A program made the translations under genes and the position numbers. DNA of 64,000 bases from Nocardioides caldifontis (GTDB taxonomy: Bacteria; Actinomycetota; Actinomycetes; Propionibacteriales; Nocardioidaceae). The DNA lies in contig NZ_ML701735.1 of assembly GCF_008087345.1 (NCBI RefSeq), positions 495,010 through 559,009 of the forward strand, written 5' to 3'. Position 1 is the stretch's first letter, and the number at the start of each line of letters is the position of its first letter. Below the pieces are notes generated by a model. That model was given only the letters and a program-made list of their open reading frames with translations, did not search any database and was not told the origin of the DNA. Positions 8,514-17,224 of the stretch are shown piece by piece.

Positions 8514-10976
8514 TCAGCGCAGGGAGGTGAGCTCCGCGCGCAGGTCGAAGGTGAGGTCGGTGCTCCCCCGGAACCGCACGTGGCTCTCCACCGCGACGAC
8601 GTTGGTGCCCGAGGCGAGCAGCCCCACCGGCACCTCGACCACGACCGGGGCCGCGTTGGCGACCGCGGTCGACGGCGACGCGGTCGCGTAGGTGGTGTGG
8701 GTGACGGTGCCCGTCGGCATGCCGCTGCGCGCCACCTCGACGCCGTTGACGTAGACCACCACGCCGTCGTTCGCCACCGTCGTCAGCCGGAGCCCGGCGA
8801 CCTTCGTGGGGTCGGCGACGGTGAACGAGCGGCGGAACTGGGCGGCGACCGGGCGGTCGGTGGTCGTCGCCGACGGCGCCAGGTCGGTCACCACGCTGCT
8901 GTGGCCGTAGCCGAGCACCGCGTTGCCGGTCGCCCAGGCCGAGGCGTCGAAGGCGGTCTGCGTCCAGGTCGCCTCCGGCGCCGTCGTCGAGTAGCGGTAG
9001 GACCACGACGAGCCGTTCGCGATCGCCGTGGTGGTCACGGAGCCGCTCGTCGGGGCGACGGTGCGCACCGCGGTCCCGACGTTGCCCGCACCGTCGGTGA
9101 CGCGGAGCGTGACGGTGTAGCTGCCCTCGGTGGCGTAGGTGTGGCTGGTGGTCGGGGACGTCGACGTCTCGGTCGTGCCGTCGCCGAAGTTCCACTGGTA
9201 CGACGCGATCGGCCCCTCGGCGTCGGCGGAGCCATCGGCGTCCAGGGCGACCGTCAGCCGGTCGACCCCCGCGGTGAACGCCGCCGTCGGTGGCGTGTCG
9301 GCGCTGGGCTGGACGTGGGCGGTGACGTCGGCGTCGAAGGTGGCGTCGCTCGAGGAGGCGGTGTCCTGGTGCAGCTCGACCGCGATCGTGTTCGGACCGA
9401 GACCGAACAGCGAGGGGTCGAGCGCGAAGGTGCGCATCTCGTTCTCGCCGCCGCCGGAGCGGCCGGTCGACGCCCGGGTCGTGTTGCCGATGGTGCCGGT
9501 CGGCATGTTGTCGCGGAACGCCTCGACGCCGTTGACGTAGACCACCGCGCCGTCGTCGGCGGCGAGCAGCATCTCCACCTCGTCGCCGAGCCTGGTGACG
9601 TCGAACGTCGTCCGGAAGTACGACGTGAGGTAGCGCGACGTCGTCGAGGGGCCGAACCCGATGACGGTCTCCTCGTCGCCGTCGCCGTACCCGAGCTGCG
9701 GGCGTCCCGTGCGCCAGCCGCTGTCGTCGAAGGTCGTGGTGTGCCACCCCGTCGGTCGGGTGCCGCCGTCCCAGTACTTCCAGGTCGTCGTCGAGTCCAC
9801 CCACTGGAGCTGCTCGGTGGTGGGCGACCCGCCGCCGACCCGCGGGAAGAGCGCGAGGCCGCGGGCCGGCACCTTGCTCACCGTGGTGAAGTCACCGCCG
9901 ACGACGAGCCCGGCGTCGCTGGCGTCGAGCGCCCAGACGCCCCAGAACTGGTCGAAGGTCGGACGGAACCCCGGGTCGAGCGCGCCGGTGGTCGCGTCCG
10001 CCGCGAGCAGCTTGATCGTCGTGTCGCCCTGGAACCCGTCGTGGAACCCGAAGTAGACGGTGCCGTCGTGGAGCTCCACGGCCTGGATGTCGCCGTTGGC
10101 GGTCTGGCGCCACTGCCGGGCGCCGGTGGCGGTGTTCCAGGAGCCGGCGGCGTTGGTGCCGCCGCCGGCCGCGAAGAGCCGGGAGCCGTCGGGCGCCAGC
10201 TCGAGGTCGAGGGTGGGCCGGGCGGCCGAGGCGAAGACCGTCGAGGCCAGCGCGCCGGTGGCCGCGTCGACCCGGGCCATCCCGTTGCGGGACACGCCCC
10301 CGACGGTCGCGAAGTTGCCGGCGAGGTAGAGCCGGCGGTTCGCGGCGTCGAGCGCCAGCCCGAAGACGTTGTTGTTGGCGTTCGCGTTGAACGCCGGGTC
10401 GACCGTTCCGGTGGTCGCGTCGACCTTGGCGACCCGGTTGCGGGTCGTCGTACCGACGGTCGTGAACGCGCCGCCGAGGTAGAGCGACCGGCCGTCGAGG
10501 GCCATCGCGCGCACGGTGTCGTTGGGCGCCGGGTTGAAGGTGGCGTCCACAGCGCCGGTCGCCAGCGAGAGCCTGGCCACCTTGCCGCGGGCGACACCGC
10601 CGATCGAGGTGAACGAGCCGCCGGCCCAGAGCGACGTGCCGTCGCTGAGCAGGCTGCGCACCGGGCCGCCGCTCGCGTTGGCGGAGAAGTCGGCGAGCGG
10701 CGCCCCGGTCGCGAGCGAGAACGCGGCGAGGTTCTGCCGGGCCAGCGTGGCGCCGCCGGTGCCGAGCAGCGTGCGGAACTGGCCACCGACGTAGACGGTG
10801 TCGCCGACCACGAGGGTGGCGTAGACCGTGCCGTCGACCTGCCAGGCCGGTTCCGGGGTGTCGTCGACGTGCACCGCCGCGGAAGCGGCGGGCGCCGTGA
10901 CCGAACCCAGGGACAGCGCCAGCAGGAACGCGGTCAACAGGGCGAGCGAGACCCGTGGGTGCGACGGGTGCGACAT
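8514..10976 (-). CDS. Large secreted protein: delta-60-like beta-propeller, two galactose-binding-like modules and a PKD domain
   Basis: The 820-residue protein begins with a signal peptide (MSHPSHPRVSLALLTAFLLA, cleavage near ASAA). About residues 40-380 hold repeated units such as VYVGGQF, LYLGGAFTTVG and NGMARVDAATG that match delta-60-type beta-propeller repeats. Then come a jelly-roll module (about 390-550, with DDGAVVYVNGVE), a PKD domain (about 560-640, with SYQWNFGDGTTETS) and a second jelly-roll module containing the same VVYVNGVE motif. This architecture suits an extracellular adhesin or glycan-binding protein. It lies 22 bases downstream of the related gene at 10999-12144 on the same strand, so the pair is likely co-transcribed. 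Confidence 0.82.
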   Translation of the reverse strand: MSHPSHPRVSLALLTAFLLALSLGSVTAPAASAAVHVDDTPEPAWQVDGTVYATLVVGDTVYVGGQFRTLLGTGGATLARQNLAAFSLATGAPLADFSANASGGPVRSLLSDGTSLWAGGSFTSIGGVARGKVARLSLATGAVDATFNPAPNDTVRAMALDGRSLYLGGAFTTVGTTTRNRVAKVDATTGTVDPAFNANANNNVFGLALDAANRRLYLAGNFATVGGVSRNGMARVDAATGALASTVFASAARPTLDLELAPDGSRLFAAGGGTNAAGSWNTATGARQWRQTANGDIQAVELHDGTVYFGFHDGFQGDTTIKLLAADATTGALDPGFRPTFDQFWGVWALDASDAGLVVGGDFTTVSKVPARGLALFPRVGGGSPTTEQLQWVDSTTTWKYWDGGTRPTGWHTTTFDDSGWRTGRPQLGYGDGDEETVIGFGPSTTSRYLTSYFRTTFDVTRLGDEVEMLLAADDGAVVYVNGVEAFRDNMPTGTIGNTTRASTGRSGGGENEMRTFALDPSLFGLGPNTIAVELHQDTASSSDATFDADVTAHVQPSADTPPTAAFTAGVDRLTVALDADGSADAEGPIASYQWNFGDGTTETSTSPTTSHTYATEGSYTVTLRVTDGAGNVGTAVRTVAPTSGSVTTTAIANGSSWSYRYSTTAPEATWTQTAFDASAWATGNAVLGYGHSSVVTDLAPSATTTDRPVAAQFRRSFTVADPTKVAGLRLTTVANDGVVVYVNGVEVARSGMPTGTVTHTTYATASPSTAVANAAPVVVEVPVGLLASGTNVVAVESHVRFRGSTDLTFDLRAELTSLR

Positions 10977-10998
10977 GGTGTTCCTCAGGGTGGGAGGG

Positions 10999-12144
10999 TC
11001 AGCGAAGGAAACGCGCCCAGCCCCGGGCGGTCACACCGCCGGCGCTGGTGAACTCGCCACCGATGACCAGCCCGGCCGCGGTGGCGTCGATGGCGAACAC
11101 GCCCCAGAACCCGACGACGTTCGGCCGGAAGCTCGGGTCGATGGCGCCGTTCGTGGGGTCGGCCGCGAGCACCTTGAGGCGGGTGTTGCCCTCGTAGCCC
11201 TCGTGGAAGCCGAAGTAGACCTCGTTGTTGAAGAAGCGCACCGCCTGGGTGTCACCCTCGGCGCGGCGCAGCCAGGGGCGGCCACCGGTGTCGGTGCGGT
11301 AGGCGCCCAGCACGTTGCTCTGGCCGACGACGAAGATGCGGCTGCCGTCGGTGTTGATGTCGAGCCCGAACTGCGGGCGCACGCTGGCGGGGAAGTTCGG
11401 CCCGGCCACGGCGCCGTTGGTGGTGCTCACGCCGCCCAGCCCCACGCGGCTGCCGCCACCCAGGGTGGTGAAGTTGCCGGTGGCCCAGAGCCGGTTGCCG
11501 TCCGGGCTGAGCCGCAGCCCGCTGACCCAGCCGTTCGCACCGCGGTTGAACGCGGTGTCGACGACGCCGGTGGCGGCACGGACCTCGGCGAGGTTGCTGC
11601 GGGTGGTGCCCCGGACGGTGGAGAACTGCCCGCCGATGTAGAGGTCGTTGCCGCGCACCTCCAGCGCCCGCACCATGCCGTTGGTGTTCGCCTGGAAGGA
11701 GGTGTCCACCCCGCCCGTGCTCAGGTTGAGCTTGGCGACGCGGCCCCGGCTGACCCCGCCGATGCTGCTGAACGCGCCACCGACCCACAGCGACGAGCCG
11801 TCGCTGACGATCGTGCGCACCGAGCCTCCGTTGTTGACGTTGGCGGCGAAGCCGGTGACCAGTGCCCCGTCGCTCAGCCGGAAGGCGGCCAGCCCCCGAC
11901 GGGTGACGTTCTGACCCGTCGGGCTCGTGGCGGTCGTGAACGTGCCGCCGACGTACACGACGTTGCCGACGATCTTGGTGGCGAGCACCCGGCCGTTGAC
12001 GGTCCAGCTGCGCGAGGCGGTGTCCCGGACCGTCACCTCTGCGTCGGCCGGCAGGGCGGCGCCCCACCAGAGTGCCGCCATGGCGAGCAGGACGGCGAGC
12101 AGCGCCTTCGACGAGCGCACGGACGAGCGAGCAGACGTGAGCAT
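10999..12144 (-). CDS. Secreted delta-60-like beta-propeller protein
   Basis: The start is set at ATG 12144 because the residues that follow (MLTSARSSVRSSKALLAVLL) make a good signal peptide and a G-rich box lies a few bases upstream; the frame also stays open to 12186. The 381-residue protein is almost entirely propeller repeats (VVYVGGTFTTA, LWVGGAFSSIGG, LYIGGQFSTVRG) and resembles the first half of the 820-residue neighbour. It ends without PKD or jelly-roll modules. It probably folds as one extracellular propeller; its ligand is unknown. Confidence 0.82.
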   Translation of the reverse strand: MLTSARSSVRSSKALLAVLLAMAALWWGAALPADAEVTVRDTASRSWTVNGRVLATKIVGNVVYVGGTFTTATSPTGQNVTRRGLAAFRLSDGALVTGFAANVNNGGSVRTIVSDGSSLWVGGAFSSIGGVSRGRVAKLNLSTGGVDTSFQANTNGMVRALEVRGNDLYIGGQFSTVRGTTRSNLAEVRAATGVVDTAFNRGANGWVSGLRLSPDGNRLWATGNFTTLGGGSRVGLGGVSTTNGAVAGPNFPASVRPQFGLDINTDGSRIFVVGQSNVLGAYRTDTGGRPWLRRAEGDTQAVRFFNNEVYFGFHEGYEGNTRLKVLAADPTNGAIDPSFRPNVVGFWGVFAIDATAAGLVIGGEFTSAGGVTARGWARFLR

Positions 12145-12213
12145 GGACAACCCCCCAGGCGAATCCCCAATGAACCCCAGACCCAAGGTAAGGGCCCCAG
12201 GTGGAGTGGTAGA

Positions 12214-12253
12214 TGGGCCGTTCGGGCCAGCTTTACCGAGCCCGAACGGCCCA
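12214..12253 (-). terminator. Hairpin downstream of the gene at 12273-14591
   Basis: A 14-bp perfect stem (12214-12227 with 12240-12253) with a 12-base loop begins 20 bases after the stop codon of the upstream minus-strand gene. It lacks a strong T-run and probably separates it from the gene starting at 12144. Confidence 0.6.
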
Positions 12254-12272
12254 CCGAGGACCGGAGGTCCCG

Positions 12273-14591
12273 TTACGGGAGGTCCAGCACGGGGGTGGTG
12301 GCGGAGTAGTTGCCTGCGCCGTCCACGGCCCGCACGAAGAACCTGTCGTCACCACCCGTGGGGACGGTCAGCGTCTTCACGTTATTGCTGGTGAAGGCCA
12401 CCGGACGGTCGTCGCGCAGCACCTGGTAGCGCACCCCGCCCCCGGCGTCGGTCACGCCGTTCCACGAGAGCGTCACGCTGTCCGCGGTCTGACCGCTCGC
12501 GGTGAGCCCCGTCGGCGCCGCCGGCGCGGTGCTGTCCACCTTCGGGAAGCGGGCGAAGCCGCCCGACCACTGCGCCGCCTTCGAGGGGGTCTTGACGGTG
12601 GCGATGTCGCCGCCGGCCCAGACGTTGCCGAGGGTGTCGACGGCGAGGGCCCACACGCCCCGGTTGAGCCGCATCGTGAAGGTCGGCGTGAAGTCCGGGA
12701 TGCGGGCGCCGGTGGCGGCGTCCCAGGCTCCGAACCACGACAACGTGTCGGCCTGCGTCCACCCGTTGCCGAGCGTCGACCAGGTGTAGGCGTCCTGGTA
12801 GGACCACCCGTCGCAGTGGCAGCCGGCGTAGAGGATGCCGCCCGCGTCGGTGATCGCCTGCACGTCGCCGTGGGTCTTCATGATCGAACCGCTCGTCCGG
12901 GCGAAGCTGGAGGTGCTGAACCCGAAGAGGCTGTGCTCGGAGCCGCCGACGAACACCGTGCCGCCGACCTCGTCGATCGCCTGCTGGTAGGTCTTGCTGG
13001 CGTTGCTCCACACCGGGTTCCAGGCCGGGGTGGCGAGCGGCGCGCCCGCGGTGTTCATGATCGCCGCGGCGTTGCGCGCCGTCACCCCGTTGGCCTGGGT
13101 GAAGTGGCCGGCGACGTAGACGCGACTGCCGTCGGTGGAGCCGTCCACGGCGTAGACCGCGCCGTTGAGGTTCGGGTTCCACCCGGTGGCCGGCGTCCCG
13201 TTCGTGGCCGAGACCCGGCCGAGCATCTTCATGTAGCGGGCGACGGTGCTGCTGCCGCCGGTGAAGTGGGTGAAGTTGCCGCCGACGTAGAGGTTGCCGC
13301 CCTCGACGTCGAGGGCCCGGACCCGCAGCACCTGCTTGGCCTGACGGTTCTCGATCTTCAGCGTCCATCCCGGCGCGGTCGCGCCGGTCGTCGGGTCGAG
13401 CACCACCAGGGCGGTGGCCGCCTGGCCGTTGGCCTGGGTGAAGTCGCCGCCGGCCACCACACGGCCGTCCGGCAGCGTGGCCAGGGCCCGCACCTGCTCG
13501 TTCAGCACCGGCCGGAAGCTCGAGACCCACTCGCCGGTGGTGACGTCGAAGGCGGCGAGGAACCGCTGCTCGACCCGGCCCGTGCCGGCTGCGTCGCGTT
13601 GCACGTAGCGGAAGTTCCCGCCGACGTACATCAGGTTGCCGGACTGGGTGAACGCCTGCACCTCGACGTCGCTCTCACCGGTGGTGGCACCGGCGGTGCC
13701 CGCCACCCCCCACGGCGAGACCAGCGCGTTCGACCGCGGGACGGCCGGGCCGCTCCACCCCGGAACCCCGGAGTCCGGGAGGGCCGTGAACCCCGCGGTC
13801 GAGGTGACCCGCGGCCGCAGGTAGACCTGGGTGTAGGGCAGCGCGCTGGCGCCGTTGTCCGCCGAGCTCCAGAGGTACGACGTGGCGGCCTTGCTGCCGC
13901 GCACCGAGGCCCCGAAGGCGAACCCCTGCTTGTAGCCGTTCGACTGCTTGGGCGTGGTGTCCACCCGCCGGTAGGCGGTGTCGGTCCCGAACGACGCGGT
14001 CGTGCCGCCGGAGCCGGTGCGGCCGTCGATGACGTAGGACCCGACGGGGTGCTCGGCGCCGAAGCTCCACACCCAGCGGTCGCGGCGCGCCATCTTCAGC
14101 TGCGCCTCCTGCCATGCGGTGCCGGCCGTGTTGGTCGCCCGGCGGAGCCGGATCCCCTCGGCGAGCGCGTCGACGCGGCCGCCGTCGAGGAGGGCGTCGA
14201 CCACACGGGAGGAGAGCTGCGTGGTCGTTGCCGACATCGGCGCGAGGTCCGGGGTGAGCAGGTCGGCGGCGTTGCCCTTGCCGTGGTAGTCGTCGGTCCA
14301 CCCGTCGCGCCCCTTGCCCACGAGGACCCAGCCCCCGCCGTCGGTGACCATGTCGCAGTAGAACTGCTGCGGCTGGGCCATCTTCGAGGTGAGCAGCCAG
14401 TAGGCGCCGCTCGGCACCGTGGGCCTCGCCTGCTTGATCTCCCAGCAGGAGCCGGCGGCCGAGGCGGCCGTCGTGCCGAGCTCCGCCGCCGTCGGCGCCG
14501 CGAAGGCGGTGCCCGGGCCGCCGGGCACGAGCCCGACCGCTCCGGCCGCCAACGTGGCCCCCGCCGCCAGGGCAGCCTTGAACCGCCGCAT
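12273..14591 (-). CDS. Large secreted protein: fibrinogen-like domain, beta-propeller, FnIII domain
   Basis: ATG at 14591 is chosen for its signal peptide (MRRFKAALAAGATLAAGAVG). The 772-residue protein has a fibrinogen C-terminal/intelectin-like module at about 40-290 (SCWEIKQARP, YCDMVTDGGGWVLVGKGRDG), a delta-60-like propeller at about 300-660 (LMYVGGNFRYV, VVAGGDFTQANG, VYVAGHFTQANG) and a C-terminal fibronectin type III domain (about 670-770, PTGLTASGQTADSVTLSW). Fibrinogen-like modules often bind acetylated or sulfated sugars, so a surface lectin or adhesin is plausible. It is the third propeller protein in a row on this strand, pointing to local duplication and module shuffling. Confidence 0.82.
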   Translation of the reverse strand: MRRFKAALAAGATLAAGAVGLVPGGPGTAFAAPTAAELGTTAASAAGSCWEIKQARPTVPSGAYWLLTSKMAQPQQFYCDMVTDGGGWVLVGKGRDGWTDDYHGKGNAADLLTPDLAPMSATTTQLSSRVVDALLDGGRVDALAEGIRLRRATNTAGTAWQEAQLKMARRDRWVWSFGAEHPVGSYVIDGRTGSGGTTASFGTDTAYRRVDTTPKQSNGYKQGFAFGASVRGSKAATSYLWSSADNGASALPYTQVYLRPRVTSTAGFTALPDSGVPGWSGPAVPRSNALVSPWGVAGTAGATTGESDVEVQAFTQSGNLMYVGGNFRYVQRDAAGTGRVEQRFLAAFDVTTGEWVSSFRPVLNEQVRALATLPDGRVVAGGDFTQANGQAATALVVLDPTTGATAPGWTLKIENRQAKQVLRVRALDVEGGNLYVGGNFTHFTGGSSTVARYMKMLGRVSATNGTPATGWNPNLNGAVYAVDGSTDGSRVYVAGHFTQANGVTARNAAAIMNTAGAPLATPAWNPVWSNASKTYQQAIDEVGGTVFVGGSEHSLFGFSTSSFARTSGSIMKTHGDVQAITDAGGILYAGCHCDGWSYQDAYTWSTLGNGWTQADTLSWFGAWDAATGARIPDFTPTFTMRLNRGVWALAVDTLGNVWAGGDIATVKTPSKAAQWSGGFARFPKVDSTAPAAPTGLTASGQTADSVTLSWNGVTDAGGGVRYQVLRDDRPVAFTSNNVKTLTVPTGGDDRFFVRAVDGAGNYSATTPVLDLP

Positions 14592-14764
14592 CCCCCACCC
14601 CTGTCTCGGCGCCCCACGCGCCCGTTGCCCGGGGAACCTCGGACGGTCCCGGCCCCGGGACAACGCTACGGGGGGCCGGGCGTTTCGTCGCGGTCCATCC
14701 GACTCATCCCTTACGGGCCGACAGTCCTGTTCTCGACGGGATCAATCGGAAAGCGGCGAACCGG

Positions 14765-15658
14765 TCAGGAGCTCCAGCCGAGCGGCCTGCCGAGGAACTC
14801 CTCGAGCTCGGCGTTGTGGGGGGCGAAGTACGCCGTGAGCTCGGCGCGCGCGGCCTCCGGCATCAAGGACGTGGCCCGGCTCGCGTTGAAGGGCCGGGTC
14901 GTCGGCAGCGTGTGGCTCGGGACGCCGAGGAAGGAGCAGACCTGGTCGAAGAACGCCTGCACGTCGAGGTACATGTCCTCCGAGCGGAGCACCAGCAGCT
15001 GCTCCTGGGGGAAGACCGACAGCCAGTTCTTCAGCTGGGGCAGGTAGATCCCGCGGGCGCGGTAGGTGTACCAGTCGTGCGCCTCGGAGTAGTACGTCGG
15101 GTCGGCGAGCATCCGGTCGAGCTCCCCCGCGGTGCGCGCCTCCTCGGCGGCCAGGGCGTCCTCGAACGACAACGGCTCGACGCCGTTCTCGATCCGCTCC
15201 TGGTAGTGCGACCAGGCCCGCTCGACCGGGTCCCGCAGCAGCGCGACCGCGCGTACGTCGGGAGCGACCTCGGCGACGTGCGCCGCGATGCGCGGGTCCC
15301 ACATGTAGTACGGCGACGCCTCGCCGCCGACGGGCTCGTAGCCGAGCCGGCGCGTCAGCAGCCGCCGGTGCTCCCGGGTGTGGAAGTGCGAGCGGTACCA
15401 GGCGGCGCCGCGGTGGCGCTCCTTGAAGAAGTAGTCGGTGCTCTTCTTCCCCCGCGACTGCGGGAAGAGGCCGAGCACCCCGGGGTGCATCAGCAGGTAG
15501 TTGAACAGCGAGGTGGTCCCGCCGCGCTTGGTGCCGATGACCAGGAAGTCCGGCGCGGGACGCCGGGACGCGGTGGCCAGCGCGTAGCGCCGTGTCCCCG
15601 CGTTGGCCAGGTCCTTCACCCAGCGGGGCGAACGGTCCTTGAGGTCGGCGGCGCCCAC
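14765..15658 (-). CDS. PAPS-dependent sulfotransferase
   Basis: The 297-residue protein has a clear PAPS-binding loop (FLVIGTKRGGTTSLFNYLL, from about residue 39) and a 3'-phosphate motif (VALLRDPVERAWSHYQERI). It is a distinct subtype from the enzyme at 3700, closer to heparan sulfate N-deacetylase/sulfotransferase-like bacterial proteins. GTG at 15658 lies 3 bases after the stop of the chain-length gene, so the two should be co-transcribed, tying sulfation to polymer assembly. The acceptor is inferred to be a polysaccharide repeat unit. Confidence 0.88.
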   Translation of the reverse strand: MGAADLKDRSPRWVKDLANAGTRRYALATASRRPAPDFLVIGTKRGGTTSLFNYLLMHPGVLGLFPQSRGKKSTDYFFKERHRGAAWYRSHFHTREHRRLLTRRLGYEPVGGEASPYYMWDPRIAAHVAEVAPDVRAVALLRDPVERAWSHYQERIENGVEPLSFEDALAAEEARTAGELDRMLADPTYYSEAHDWYTYRARGIYLPQLKNWLSVFPQEQLLVLRSEDMYLDVQAFFDQVCSFLGVPSHTLPTTRPFNASRATSLMPEAARAELTAYFAPHNAELEEFLGRPLGWSS

Positions 15659-15661
15659 GGC

Positions 15662-17113
15662 TCAGCCCTTGCGGTGGAGCAGGACGGTGCCGACGATCCG
15701 GGCACCGACGCCACGGACCTCCTCCGCGACCCGCCTGATCTCCTGCACCCGCGCGCGACGGCGGGGCACGACGAGGACCACCGACCCGGCCCGGCGTACG
15801 GCGGTCAGGCGGGCGGACTGCGGCGCACCCGCCGGGACCGCGACCAGGCAGACCGACTCGGTGGAGCCGTGTCCGGCCGTACCACCGGCACGGGCCGGGA
15901 CCGGGCGCAGGTCGGCGGCGGGCGTCGAGGTCACGGTCAGCGAGTCGAGCCGGGTGGAGCGCAGCTGGACGGCACCGCCCGCACCCCCGCCCGCGACCGG
16001 CTCGAGCGCGAGGTCCTCGCGGAGCGTGGTCAGGTAGTCGTCGGGGTGGTCGACGAGGAGCAGCTCGACCGACTCGCCGCGCTGGGCGAGCATCTCGGCG
16101 AGCCCGGCGGCGACGTTGCTCGGCCGCCCCGTGTGGTCGTCGACGACGGCGACCTGTCGGTGGTGGCCGAGGGCCGCGAGCAGCCGCTCGCGGACGATCG
16201 CGAGGTCGTCGCGGGCCGCGCCGTCGAGGATCCCGGCCGGACGGTGGGTGGACCGGACGGTGCCGAGCAACCGTCCGCCGTCGGCCCGGGACAGGTCGAC
16301 GTCGTCCACGACACGCCGGTCGAGGGCGTCGCGGACGAAGGCGACGACGACGCCGACGAGGAGGCCGATGACGAGCCCGCCCAGGACGAGCAACGTCCGG
16401 TTGGGGCTGAGGAAGACCTCGTTGGCGGTGGCGGGCGTGAGCACCGTGCCGCCGGTGGTGTCGATGCCGTTCACGGCGTTGATCTGCTGCAGCAGGCTGT
16501 CGAGCTCGAGGTTGAGCAGCTGCCGGTCGCTGTCGGCCTGGATCGCGCGCGGGCTGTTCGGCCGGGCCGCGGCGAGCCGCTCGTTGACGTCGCGGAGCGC
16601 CTCGCGGAGCTCGTTGCGCTGGGTGGTCAGCTGCGAGGTGATCGCGTCGAGCTTCGCCTCGGCCTGGGCCGACCGGTAGGCGATGTACCCCTCGGCGACC
16701 GCGTCCGCGCCGGTGACGGCGTCGTCACGGTCCTCGTCGGAGTAGGAGATCCGCAGGACGGTCGCGTCGCTGATCAGCTCGGCGCGCAGCCCGGCGCGGA
16801 CCTCCGAGGGCCGGATCCCGTCACCGATCGCGAGCGCGGCGCCCGAGACCACCTCGGCCGAGCGGGCGAGCTGCACCTCGGTCTGCGGGTCGAGCAGCCC
16901 GGACGGCTCGCGGGTGTAGTTGAACGGCTCGGCACTGATGACGTTGACGTTGACCAGCGCGGTCGCGGTCGCCTCCGGCGGCCGGAGCGCGAGGTAGCCC
17001 AGCCCGAGGCCGGCGCCGATCGCCCCGCAGAGCACGACCGTGAGCCAGCGCCGTCGGAGCGCGGTGAGGTAGCGTCCGAGCTCCACGGACGAGTTGTCGG
17101 CACCAACGGACAC
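15662..17113 (-). CDS. Wzz/CapA-like polysaccharide chain-length protein with degenerate kinase-like tail
   Basis: The 483-residue protein has a short cytoplasmic N-terminus, a membrane helix at about 25-46, an extracellular coiled-coil region (about 150-250) and a second helix at about 270-295, the Wzz layout. The C-terminal 180 residues resemble the cytoplasmic domain of tyrosine autokinases (DDLAIVRERLLAAL, then alternating strands), but I see no Walker A P-loop and no terminal Tyr cluster, so it is unlikely to be an active kinase. GTG at 17113 is preceded by GGGGGAAG. It probably sets polymer length and heads a unit with the sulfotransferase at 14765. Confidence 0.83.
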   Translation of the reverse strand: MSVGADNSSVELGRYLTALRRRWLTVVLCGAIGAGLGLGYLALRPPEATATALVNVNVISAEPFNYTREPSGLLDPQTEVQLARSAEVVSGAALAIGDGIRPSEVRAGLRAELISDATVLRISYSDEDRDDAVTGADAVAEGYIAYRSAQAEAKLDAITSQLTTQRNELREALRDVNERLAAARPNSPRAIQADSDRQLLNLELDSLLQQINAVNGIDTTGGTVLTPATANEVFLSPNRTLLVLGGLVIGLLVGVVVAFVRDALDRRVVDDVDLSRADGGRLLGTVRSTHRPAGILDGAARDDLAIVRERLLAALGHHRQVAVVDDHTGRPSNVAAGLAEMLAQRGESVELLLVDHPDDYLTTLREDLALEPVAGGGAGGAVQLRSTRLDSLTVTSTPAADLRPVPARAGGTAGHGSTESVCLVAVPAGAPQSARLTAVRRAGSVVLVVPRRRARVQEIRRVAEEVRGVGARIVGTVLLHRKG

Positions 17114-17224
17114 GGGCTTCCCCCAGCGGACTAATGAGTCGAAAGCGGCGCCACCACGCGCCGCAGCGCGACTAGACTAGCCAGTCGAGTCCGCATCTGT
17201 TCGCCGACCTTGGAGATCCGCCCT

